A stretch of DNA of 5,187 nt from an uncultured Collinsella sp. Lineage in GTDB: Bacteria > Actinomycetota > Coriobacteriia > Coriobacteriales > Coriobacteriaceae. Position numbers and translations under genes: made by a program. The notes under the pieces were generated by a model. The model made no database searches, had not been told where the DNA came from, and saw only the letters and a program-made list of their open reading frames with translations. Shown piece after piece: positions 1 to 5,187 of this stretch. The stretch is from the NCBI GenBank assembly GCA_902494375.1, contig CABUTL010000121.1, positions 1-5,187 on the forward strand. Reading direction: 5' to 3'. How positions within the stretch are numbered: position 1 is the first letter of the stretch; each line of letters starts with the position of its first letter.

Positions 1-56
1 GCGGGCTTGACCGCAAGGAGTGGCTGCTGCGGCTTGAGGGCGCGTACGAGGAGTAA
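1..56 (+). CDS. C-terminal end of an unidentified protein (partial)
   Basis: An open frame enters from the left edge and ends at the TAA at 54-56. It is read from base 3 and gives the 17-residue tail GLDRKEWLLRLEGAYEE. The tail is charged and looks helical, and its codons (CTG, CGC, GAG, GCG) suit a GC-rich genome. The other two + frames give less protein-like readings: one stops almost at once and the other is rich in Cys and Arg. The fragment is too short to assign to a family. It runs toward the - strand GyrI-like gene, so the two genes are convergent. Confidence 0.6.
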   Translation, partial: GLDRKEWLLRLEGAYEE

Positions 57-85
57 CGCTCGAGCACTTTGCCTGTAGTAGCCGA

Positions 86-123
86 CTTCGACCAAAGCTC
101 GCTCGAGTTCGCTTTGATCGGAG
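86..123. repeat. Imperfect hairpin downstream of the left-edge gene
   Basis: The arm CGACCAAAGC (89-98) pairs with GCTTTGATCG (111-120) with one mismatch. Extra pairs can form outward to 86/123, and the 12-base loop contains the palindrome CTCGAG. The hairpin begins 30 bases after the TAA of the left-edge gene. No T-run follows at once (the first is near 139-143), so it is a poor intrinsic terminator. The heptamer GAGCACT occurs on both sides, at 62-68 and 121-127. Confidence 0.35.
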
Positions 124-213
124 CACTAAAGACCCTTGTTTTCTGTCAATAGTGCTATTTGTTCGTTGATGGATATCCGCGACTTCTGGTATTTCATTTA
201 AGCCTCTTGATAG

Positions 214-257
214 AAAAAGAGCTGGAGTTGCGCATCGTTGAGAGGCTTTCCAGCTTT
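214..257 (-). terminator. Candidate rho-independent terminator of the GyrI-like gene
   Basis: Read on the - strand, the arm AGCTGGA (255-249) pairs perfectly with TCCAGCT (226-220) across a 22-base loop. The descending arm is followed by C and a run of five T (218-214). It lies about 110 bases past the TAG of the GyrI-like gene. A second hairpin lies between them at 276-293, so the two could act in tandem. The 7-bp stem is modest and the loop is long, hence middling confidence. Confidence 0.4.
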
Positions 258-275
258 AGCAAAACAAACTTATAA

Positions 276-293
276 GATGCGGCGGGCCGCGTC
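276..293 (-). terminator. GC-rich hairpin, possible first terminator of the GyrI-like gene
   Basis: GATGCGGC (276-283) and GCCGCGTC (286-293) form an 8-pair stem with one G-T pair and only two bases between the arms. The real loop would therefore be four bases or more. On the - strand it is followed by TTATAAGTTTGTTTT, which is T-rich but interrupted. It lies 76 bases past the stop of the GyrI-like gene. It could instead be a protein binding palindrome. Confidence 0.3.
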
Positions 294-368
294 AAGATAA
301 TTGCTTGACAGCCTAGGAGGCGGCTGGTTGGCTGGCTTAAAACCTAGCGCGTGAAATGACGCTCCACG

Positions 369-1007
369 CTATTCAGCGCGCTTGATGGGATGACGAACCA
401 CAGTCTTAAGTTTCTCCGGTGCACATTTGCGTGGATCGGAGAGATAGATTTCGTGATGGAAACGGGTGTCTGAGAAGTCGGGGACATAGCCCTGCTCGGT
501 CGTGTATTCATGCATGGCGTCTACGGTTGCCGGCTCGCTGTCATAAGGTCCGGTATGCATACATTGAACGCAGAGACCCTCGTCAACTTTAAGCAGCTCT
601 ACGGCGGAAAAGTCCAGTTTCTTTTTGGTCGTGGCTTCCGCGACTGCCCAGTCAAAATCATCTCGGCTGACGAAATCGGGCAGGCGGATGCACGAGATAA
701 AGTTGAAATCGTCCTTGCGTACATAATCGATGTCGCCACTCGGGGAGTCTTGCCACCAGAAACCCTCGAGCGGCGGTACCACAAAGTCGAAATAGCCCTC
801 GATACTCCTTGAGCCTTTCTTCGACATCTTGACGGTATAGGCGATTCCGTAAAGCAGCGGCAGGGCGTTTTGATACTCGCCACCTTCGGTATTTGGGTCG
901 CCCTTGCCGCGAACGGCAACGTAGCTCATGGGCGGGACAGTTACGATACTCGGCTTGCTTGCAGGTTTGTAGAGCTCCTTGCATTCCTTCTTAAAGTCGA
1001 ACGCCAT
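369..1007 (-). CDS. GyrI-like small-molecule-binding domain protein
   Basis: This is a 212-residue soluble cytoplasmic protein with no signal peptide or membrane segment. It resembles the COG4832-type GyrI-like family, whose members are about this length. The recognisable blocks, in order, are: FDFKKECKELY (3-13); VRGKGDPNT (32-40), then the GGEYQNALPLLYG stretch; GYFDFVVPPLEGFWW (71-85); CMHTGPYDSEPAT (149-161); and HHEIYLSDPRK (184-194), followed by APEKLKTVVRHPIK. GyrI-like (SOUL/GyrI fold) domains bind small ligands. E. coli GyrI/SbmC protects gyrase from toxins, and some relatives hydrolyse cyclopropanoid DNA-alkylating compounds. Which of these applies here is not known. The ATG at 1007 is preceded by AGAAAGG with an 8-base gap. 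The gene stands alone and diverges from the ABC operon. A LexA-type palindrome and a TATGAT box lie upstream. Confidence 0.93.
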   Translation of the reverse strand: MAFDFKKECKELYKPASKPSIVTVPPMSYVAVRGKGDPNTEGGEYQNALPLLYGIAYTVKMSKKGSRSIEGYFDFVVPPLEGFWWQDSPSGDIDYVRKDDFNFISCIRLPDFVSRDDFDWAVAEATTKKKLDFSAVELLKVDEGLCVQCMHTGPYDSEPATVDAMHEYTTEQGYVPDFSDTRFHHEIYLSDPRKCAPEKLKTVVRHPIKRAE

Positions 1008-1015
1008 GTTGGCCG

Positions 1016-1022
1016 CCTTTCT
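1016..1022 (-). promoter_or_regulatory. Ribosome binding site of the GyrI-like gene
   Basis: On the - strand, AGAAAGG lies eight bases before the ATG at 1007. It matches the anti-Shine-Dalgarno sequence well enough to support that start. Confidence 0.6.
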
Positions 1023-1048
1023 GCGTATTGGCCTGCTTAGATAGCGGA

Positions 1049-1059
1049 ATCATATCATA
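1049..1059 (-). promoter_or_regulatory. Candidate -10 region of the GyrI-like gene (overlapping TATGAT boxes)
   Basis: On the - strand, two overlapping TATGAT hexamers (1059-1054 and 1054-1049) differ from TATAAT at one position. Transcription from them would begin about 30-40 bases before the ATG. The -35 is weak: a 17-base spacing gives TCATTC at 1082-1077. The spacer is almost entirely occupied by the palindrome at 1064-1077, which would let a bound repressor block polymerase. Confidence 0.45.
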
Positions 1060-1063
1060 GAAA

Positions 1064-1077
1064 CGAACAGCTGTTCG
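1064..1077. promoter_or_regulatory. Putative LexA (SOS) box, perfect 14-bp palindrome
   Basis: CGAACAGCTGTTCG is a perfect 14-bp palindrome. It fits the CGAAC-N4-GTTCG core used by LexA in Bacillus and many Actinobacteria. One central base (C at the eighth position) departs from the stricter Bacillus consensus. It lies about 57 bases upstream of the GyrI-like start and directly upstream of the TATGAT -10 on that strand. It is about 200 bases from the start of the divergent ATPase gene, so the GyrI-like gene is the more likely target. LexA binding is an inference from the motif. Confidence 0.6.
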
Positions 1078-1278
1078 AATGATTTGGCTGACAGATTGAG
1101 ATGCGTGCGTTGTGTTTGGCGGTCGGCCTGACCCCGTCGATGATTTCCCTGTCTCCTCGTAGCCTCATCTATAGCTGCCGTTTCCCCATATAAAACCTGC
1201 CAAAATAAACCTGTCCCTTTTTGGTCGGTGGGAAATGGGTAATACTAAAGAGTTATCCGACCAGATGGGAATTAATCG
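1078..1278 (+). promoter_or_regulatory. Leader region of the ABC transporter operon, with a hairpin
   Basis: This region must carry the promoter of the + strand operon, but no strong pair of boxes is visible. TATAAA at 1189-1194 is a possible -10 without a good -35. TAATAC at 1240-1245 is another weak candidate. CCAAAA (1200-1205) pairs with TTTTGG (1219-1224), and weaker pairs extend the stem to about 1195/1229, giving an imperfect hairpin with a 13-base loop. The ATPase start is preceded by TGGGA (1266-1270), eight bases before the ATG, a fairly weak ribosome binding site. Confidence 0.3.
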
Positions 1279-1980
1279 ATGGCCTATATCGAATTCAAAG
1301 ACGTCATCAAAGCATACGGCGAGGGCGACGCCCGCATTCATGCGCTCGACGGCGCGAGCTTTACGGTCGAGCGCGGCGAGCTCGCCATCATTCTGGGTGC
1401 TTCGGGTGCCGGCAAGACCACGGCGCTCAACATTCTGGGCGGCATGGATACGGCGACCTCCGGCACCGTGACGGTGGACGGGCGCGACGTGAGCTCCGCC
1501 AACGAGGCGCAGCTCGTGGAATACCGCCGCGCCGACGTCGGTTTTGTCTTCCAGTTCTACAATTTGGTCCCCAACTTGACGGCGCTCGAAAACGTCGAGC
1601 TCGCGGCGCAAATCTGCCCCGATTCGCTCGATGCCGAACAGACGCTTCGCCAGGTTGGCCTGGGCGAGCGCCTGGGCAACTTTCCGGCACAGCTTTCGGG
1701 CGGCGAGCAGCAGCGCGTGTCCATTGCCCGCGCACTGGCCAAGAACCCCAAGCTGCTTTTATGCGACGAGCCCACGGGCGCGCTCGACTATAAAACCGGC
1801 AAGCAGATCTTGCAGCTGCTGCAGGATACCTGCCGCAAGCAGGGCATTACGGTCATCATCATCACGCACAACTCCGCGCTCGCGCCCATGGCCGATCGCC
1901 TGATCCGCTTTAAGAGTGGTCGCGTGGAGAGCGAGACGGTCCAGCAAAATCCCGTGCCGATCGAGACAATCGAGTGGTAG
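1279..1980 (+). CDS. ABC transporter ATP-binding protein, MacB/LolD-like
   Basis: This is a complete 233-residue nucleotide-binding subunit, the normal length for the MacB/LolD/FtsE-type class. An aromatic A-loop residue is at Y13. The Walker A motif GASGAGKT is at 40-47, the Q-loop glutamine at Q92 (in FQFYNLVP), and the signature LSGGEQQR at 139-146. The Walker B stretch [12 protein letters not shown] at 159-170 carries D163, the catalytic E164 and the D-loop; the switch histidine is H197. All residues needed for ATP hydrolysis are present. It should form a cytoplasmic dimer on the permease encoded five bases downstream and power it. The start is the ATG at 1279, with a modest TGGGA upstream. 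An ATG at 1235 is in another frame and does not extend this protein. The ATPase sequence does not identify the substrate. Confidence 0.96.
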   Translation: MAYIEFKDVIKAYGEGDARIHALDGASFTVERGELAIILGASGAGKTTALNILGGMDTATSGTVTVDGRDVSSANEAQLVEYRRADVGFVFQFYNLVPNLTALENVELAAQICPDSLDAEQTLRQVGLGERLGNFPAQLSGGEQQRVSIARALAKNPKLLLCDEPTGALDYKTGKQILQLLQDTCRKQGITVIIITHNSALAPMADRLIRFKSGRVESETVQQNPVPIETIEW

Positions 1981-1985
1981 TGCCC

Positions 1986-4751
1986 ATGGACCAAGATCGC
2001 CAAAACAGCCAAAACCACGATACGGAGCACGCGGGTCGCGACCGGGAGTTCGCGACCTACCGTACCGCTCAAAGCTCAAACGATATGGTGCCGACGGTTT
2101 TTCGCCGTGGCATCTACCGCACAATCCGCGGCAGTCTTAAGCGCTTTTTGTCCATCGTGGTCATCACCGCGCTCGGCGTGAGCGTGATGTGCGGTCTTAA
2201 GGCGGGCTGCGAGGATTTGTGCGATTCGGTCGATGCCTACTTTGACCAGCAGAATGTCTATGACATTAACGTGCAGTCGACCTATGGCCTTACGCGCGAC
2301 GATCTTGCGGCTATCCAAGAGGTTGACGGCGTCGAGACGGCCGAGGGCATCTACGCCGAGACCGCCTACACCGCCGTGGGCACAACGCGCGAACGCGTGG
2401 TCGTGCAAAGTCTCTCCAAGGAGAACATCGATCAGCCAGTGCTCGTGAACGGCGATTTGCCCGAGAGCGCCGATGAGGTCGCGGTGACTTCGAAGTTCCT
2501 GAAGGCTTCGGGCAAAAAGCTCGGCGATACCGTGAGTTTTGCCGCCAATGACGCGAGCTCGTCGAACCAAAGCGCCAAGGATCAGTTTGCCGCGGGCGAG
2601 TACACCATTACGGCCGAGGTCCTCGATCCTACCGACGTGAGCTCCGACTCGACAGTCAACGCCTTTCGCGCCGCTTCGGCGGCGGACTATAAGTTCTATG
2701 TGAGCGAGGATGCCGCGACATCTTCTTCCTACTCTGCGGTCCATGTGATTGTCGAGGGAGCCAAGAGTCTTAACTCCTATTCGGATGCCTACACGACAAA
2801 GATCAACGAGGTTAAAGGCAACATCGAGAAGATCCGCGAGGGGCGTGAGAAGGCGCGCGTTCAGGAGCTGACGGTCGACACGCCGGCAAGCTTGGATGCG
2901 GCCGAGCGCCAGGCGAATATGCTCTTTGGGATTGAACAGGACAACATCAATCGCATGACCGAGGGCAGCGAGGAGCGCGTCCAGGCTCAGGCAGAGTTGG
3001 ACCAGCGGCGCGCCGCCGCCAACCAGCATTTTGCCGATGCCCGCGCCGAGCTTTCCGATCTGGGCGAATGCACCTGGTACATCCAGGACCGCGGTAACAT
3101 CGCAAGCTACTCGAGCGTCGAGAGCGATAGCTCGTCAATTGAGGCCATCGCCACGGTTTTCCCATTTATCTTCTTTGTCGTCGCCGTGCTCATCAGCCTT
3201 ACCACCGCCACGCGCATGGTCGAGGAGGAGCGCACGCTCATTGGCCTGTACAAGGCGCTCGGCTATTCACGCGGGCGCATCCTGTCCAAATACGTGGACT
3301 ATGCGCTGTGGGCATGTCTGATCGGCGGCGTGCTCGGCAATATCATCGGATTTGTGGGCCTGCCGCTGTTCCTGTTTACGGTGTTCGACGACATGTACTC
3401 GCTGCCCCAGATGTTGCTCTCGTACGACATCGTGTCCTCAATCGTCTCGGTGGCGCTGTTTGCCGTGGGCGTGGTGGGCGCTACGATTATCGCCTGCCGC
3501 CACGAGATGGCCGAGACCCCAGCCTCGCTCATGCGTCCCAAGGCCCCACGCGCCGGCTCTCGCATCTTGCTTGAGCGCATCGGCTTTATCTGGCGCCGCA
3601 TGAGCTTTTTGAACAAGGTGGCGGCGCGTAACCTGTTCCGCTACAAAAAGCGCGCCTTTATGACCATCTTCGGTATCGCCGGCTGCACAGCGCTCGTGAT
3701 CTGCGGTATGGGCATTCGCGACACGTCGGTGGCGCTTTCGCCCAAACAGTACGGGCATATCACGCGCTACGACCTGCTGGCGGTCGCCAATCCCGACGAT
3801 TTTTCGCAGACGTGCGCGGCATTGGATGAGCGCAGCGCGGCCAATGATTTCAACGTGACCGTGACCTCGACCCTGCCGATTATGACCGACAACGTCACCT
3901 TTACGTTTGGCGGCAAGAGCGAGACCGTGCAGCTGATCGTGGTGCCCGATGACCGCACGAGTGACTTGGGCGATTACGTGCGTCTGGAGGATGAGTCCAA
4001 AGAACCGCTGCCTTTGCGTGACGGAGACGTGTATCTGAGTAAAAGTTCACAGCTGGTGCTGGGGATTCAGCCGGGCGATACGGCTCACGTCCAGGATTCG
4101 TCGCTCAATGTTGCCAAGGTCAAAGTCAGCGACATTTCGCTTAACTATCTGGGCAACACGCTTTACATGACGCAGGGCACCCATGAGCGCGCGTTCGGTC
4201 GAAGTGCACGTCTTAACGGCGTCTTTGTGCTGCTTAAGGGTTCGTCGGCCGACCAGATTGCGTTTAGCAAGAATCTTAAGAGTGACGGTTGGCTTACGAT
4301 TTCGAGTACGGCCGAGCATTGGGAAAACTATGAGGCGAACTTTACGATCATCAATTCGGTCGTGGTGCTTGTGACCTTTATGGCGGCGTGCCTATCATTT
4401 GTGGTGGTGTTTACGCTGTCCAACACCAACATTTCGGAGCGCAAGCGCGAACTGGCAACCATCAAGGTGTTGGGTTTCCGCCGCGGCGAGGTGCACCATT
4501 ACGTCAACAAGGAGACGTTGATTCTTACAGCGATTGGCGCCGCGCTGGGCGTGCCGCTGGGTGGCCTGCTTGCCGAGAGCTTTACGTACATCCTGCAGAT
4601 GCCGTCGCTGTACTTTGACGTCGAAGTCGAGCCGCTAAGCTACGTGCTCGCCGTAGTGCTTTCCTTCGGCTTTACGTTTATCGTCAACCTCGCCACCAAC
4701 CGAACGCTCAACAAGATCGACATGGTCGGCGCCCTCAAGAGCGCCGAGTAA
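1986..4751 (+). CDS. FtsX-family ABC transporter permease, two FtsX domains
   Basis: This is a 921-residue membrane protein built as an internal duplication. Each half has one membrane helix, a large extracytoplasmic domain and three more helices. Approximate helices are 54-71, 388-408, 439-465 and 482-504, then 557-577, 788-811, 843-865 and 884-903. The extracytoplasmic domains are about 72-387 and 578-787. Two copies of the cytoplasmic FtsX motif follow helices 2 and 6: the first reads RTLIGLYKALGYSRGRI (about 416-432) and the second RELATIKVLGFRRGEV (about 821-836). A charged, helical, possibly coiled-coil stretch spans about 272-360. The family mostly couples ATP hydrolysis to movement of the outer domains, for export or lipid/peptide handling; the substrate here is unknown. 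I chose the ATG at 1986, five bases after the ATPase stop, which implies translational coupling. GTG at 1974 or 1980, or the ATG at 2085 closer to helix 1, are alternatives. Confidence 0.93.
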   Translation: MDQDRQNSQNHDTEHAGRDREFATYRTAQSSNDMVPTVFRRGIYRTIRGSLKRFLSIVVITALGVSVMCGLKAGCEDLCDSVDAYFDQQNVYDINVQSTYGLTRDDLAAIQEVDGVETAEGIYAETAYTAVGTTRERVVVQSLSKENIDQPVLVNGDLPESADEVAVTSKFLKASGKKLGDTVSFAANDASSSNQSAKDQFAAGEYTITAEVLDPTDVSSDSTVNAFRAASAADYKFYVSEDAATSSSYSAVHVIVEGAKSLNSYSDAYTTKINEVKGNIEKIREGREKARVQELTVDTPASLDAAERQANMLFGIEQDNINRMTEGSEERVQAQAELDQRRAAANQHFADARAELSDLGECTWYIQDRGNIASYSSVESDSSSIEAIATVFPFIFFVVAVLISLTTATRMVEEERTLIGLYKALGYSRGRILSKYVDYALWACLIGGVLGNIIGFVGLPLFLFTVFDDMYSLPQMLLSYDIVSSIVSVALFAVGVVGATIIACRHEMAETPASLMRPKAPRAGSRILLERIGFIWRRMSFLNKVAARNLFRYKKRAFMTIFGIAGCTALVICGMGIRDTSVALSPKQYGHITRYDLLAVANPDDFSQTCAALDERSAANDFNVTVTSTLPIMTDNVTFTFGGKSETVQLIVVPDDRTSDLGDYVRLEDESKEPLPLRDGDVYLSKSSQLVLGIQPGDTAHVQDSSLNVAKVKVSDISLNYLGNTLYMTQGTHERAFGRSARLNGVFVLLKGSSADQIAFSKNLKSDGWLTISSTAEHWENYEANFTIINSVVVLVTFMAACLSFVVVFTLSNTNISERKRELATIKVLGFRRGEVHHYVNKETLILTAIGAALGVPLGGLLAESFTYILQMPSLYFDVEVEPLSYVLAVVLSFGFTFIVNLATNRTLNKIDMVGALKSAE

Positions 4752-4812
4752 CCTGTCCTGGGATTCAAGTTCTAGCGAGCTGCCGACGCGCCCGCAGCAG
4801 CATTTTTGCATA

Positions 4813-4856
4813 AACCGCCCCGCCAAATGCATACTTTGACGGGGCGGTTGCTTTTT
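4813..4856 (+). terminator. Rho-independent terminator of the ABC operon
   Basis: AACCGCCCCG (4813-4822) pairs perfectly with CGGGGCGGTT (4840-4849). An inner CAAA/TTTG pairing (4824-4827 with 4835-4838) narrows the loop. GC and then five T (4852-4856) follow. It lies 61 bases after the permease stop. The opposite strand has no T-run at the equivalent place, so it serves the + strand. Confidence 0.88.
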
Positions 4857-4871
4857 GCCCACAGGTACTCC

Positions 4872-5092
4872 AGGGGGCGCCGTGCAAATTCCGGAGTATT
4901 CAGCGTCCCGGGGTCCGCGGGCGCGGGAACGGGTGCACAAAACCGCGCTGAATGCCCTGGTCCTGGACCCCAATGCCTCAAGGACCGATCATTTTTTACA
5001 GGATGCGGCCCACAGTGCCTGCCTTTCGCCCAAAATCCAGTATGCAGGCACCCTCGGCTGCTGAATACTCCCAAAAATGCACGCCGCATCCT
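4872..5092. repeat. 221-bp element with 33-bp imperfect terminal inverted repeats
   Basis: The left arm (4872-4904) and the reverse complement of the right arm (5060-5092) match at 26 of 33 positions without a gap. The inner 12 bases GGAGTATTCAGC (4893-4904 with 5060-5071) are identical. The interior carries more complementary arms: 4910-4916 with 4965-4971, 4921-4926 with 4943-4948, 5000-5009 with 5083-5092, and 5015-5022 with 5044-5051. No clear target-site duplication flanks it. It codes for no convincing protein: an open frame crosses it on the - strand, but its composition is unlike a normal protein. It could be a MITE or REP-like repeat, or a structured RNA. Confidence 0.6.
4959..4997 (+). 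terminator. Weak terminator-like hairpin inside the inverted-repeat element
   Basis: GGTCCT (4959-4964) pairs with AGGACC (4981-4986) across a 16-base loop. Five bases later a run of six T follows (4992-4997). The stem is short and its arm competes with the pairing 4910-4916/4965-4971, so this may be incidental. Confidence 0.22.
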
Positions 5093-5128
5093 ACCCCAGG
5101 CACCCGCAGCAAGAAGACGAATAGCCAC

Positions 5129-5154
5129 GGCCTCCTTAGTTACCGCAGGAGGCC
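5129..5154. repeat. 8-bp perfect hairpin near the right edge
   Basis: GGCCTCCT (5129-5136) pairs with AGGAGGCC (5147-5154) around a 10-base loop. No T-run follows on the + strand. On the - strand a loosely T-rich stretch (CTATTCGTCTTCTT) follows, so it could sit behind a - strand gene entering from the right edge. Several short - strand frames stop near 5162-5138, but none can be identified as that gene's end. Confidence 0.35.
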
Positions 5155-5187
5155 CCAGGGCTTACCTCCCAAATCTTTCCGCAGGAC

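Larger units (their letters stand above)
57..368. other. Convergent intergenic region, no gene seen
   Basis: This 312-base gap separates the stop of the left-edge gene from the stop of the - strand GyrI-like gene. It is clearly richer in A/T than the flanking genes, especially at 127-275. I see no convincing open frame with a ribosome binding site on either strand. It does hold several inverted repeats, annotated separately: 86-123, the interlocked arms at 200-257, and 276-293. A perfect TTGACA lies at 305-310, but no acceptable -10 follows it at 15-19 bases and no + strand gene lies downstream. Confidence 0.6.

Noticed and set aside
305..342. A perfect TTGACA at 305-310 as a + strand promoter
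   Set aside because: No plausible -10 occurs at 15-19 bases, and no + strand gene follows; the GyrI-like gene lies on the opposite strand.
1235..1471. A + strand frame starting at ATG 1235 just before the ATPase
   Set aside because: After about 14 residues it reads through the ATPase gene out of frame and becomes Arg/Ser/Ala-rich. There is no family resemblance, and it does not continue the ATPase frame.
2076..3029. A 317-codon open frame on the - strand inside the permease gene
   Set aside because: It lies wholly antisense to a well-supported membrane protein gene, and its Arg/Ala/Leu/His-rich composition is what antisense reading of GC-rich codons gives.
4872..5092. CRISPR array or tandem repeats
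   Set aside because: The repeats are inverted arms of one element, not regularly spaced direct repeats, and no cas gene is present.
4772..5128. A 118-codon open frame on the - strand with GTG start, crossing the inverted-repeat element and the terminator
   Set aside because: An AAGGAGG lies only two bases before the GTG, which is too close. The protein is rich in Arg, Trp, Cys, Gly, Pro and His without any domain. It also runs through the operon terminator and the inverted repeats, so it is most likely a chance frame in GC-rich DNA.

Overview
The window reads as a piece of a moderately GC-rich actinobacterial chromosome. I infer a Collinsella-like member of the Coriobacteriia, from three things: codons rich in G/C at the third position, a MacB-type ATPase paired with a giant two-domain FtsX permease, and structured intergenic DNA. 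This placement is an inference; no rRNA or other marker gene is present.

Layout. Bases 1-56 hold the last 17 codons of an unidentified + strand gene. Bases 57-368 are an AT-richer gap with several hairpins, some of which probably terminate the convergent gene that follows. At 369-1007 on the - strand lies a 212-residue GyrI-like domain protein (COG4832-type). About 57 bp upstream of its start is a perfect 14-bp palindrome of the form CGAAC-N4-GTTCG, which matches the Gram-positive LexA/SOS box and sits against a TATGAT -10 element. Bases 1078-1278 form the divergent leader of a + strand operon.

The operon has two genes: an ABC ATPase (1279-1980) and, five bases later, a 921-residue FtsX-family permease (1986-4751). 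The ATPase would dimerise in the cytoplasm and drive the permease through its two FtsX domains, as in MacB/LolCDE-type mechanotransmission systems. The substrate cannot be read from the sequence. A clear rho-independent terminator follows at 4813-4856.

The last 330 bases contain no convincing gene. They hold a 221-bp segment (4872-5092) bounded by imperfect 33-bp inverted repeats (26 of 33 positions match, with an uninterrupted 12-bp inner core). The segment is packed with further complementary arms, so it is either a MITE/REP-like repeat or a structured RNA. A separate 8-bp hairpin lies at 5129-5154, close to the window edge.

The observations most worth following up are the LexA-type box in front of a GyrI-like gene and the 221-bp inverted-repeat element.
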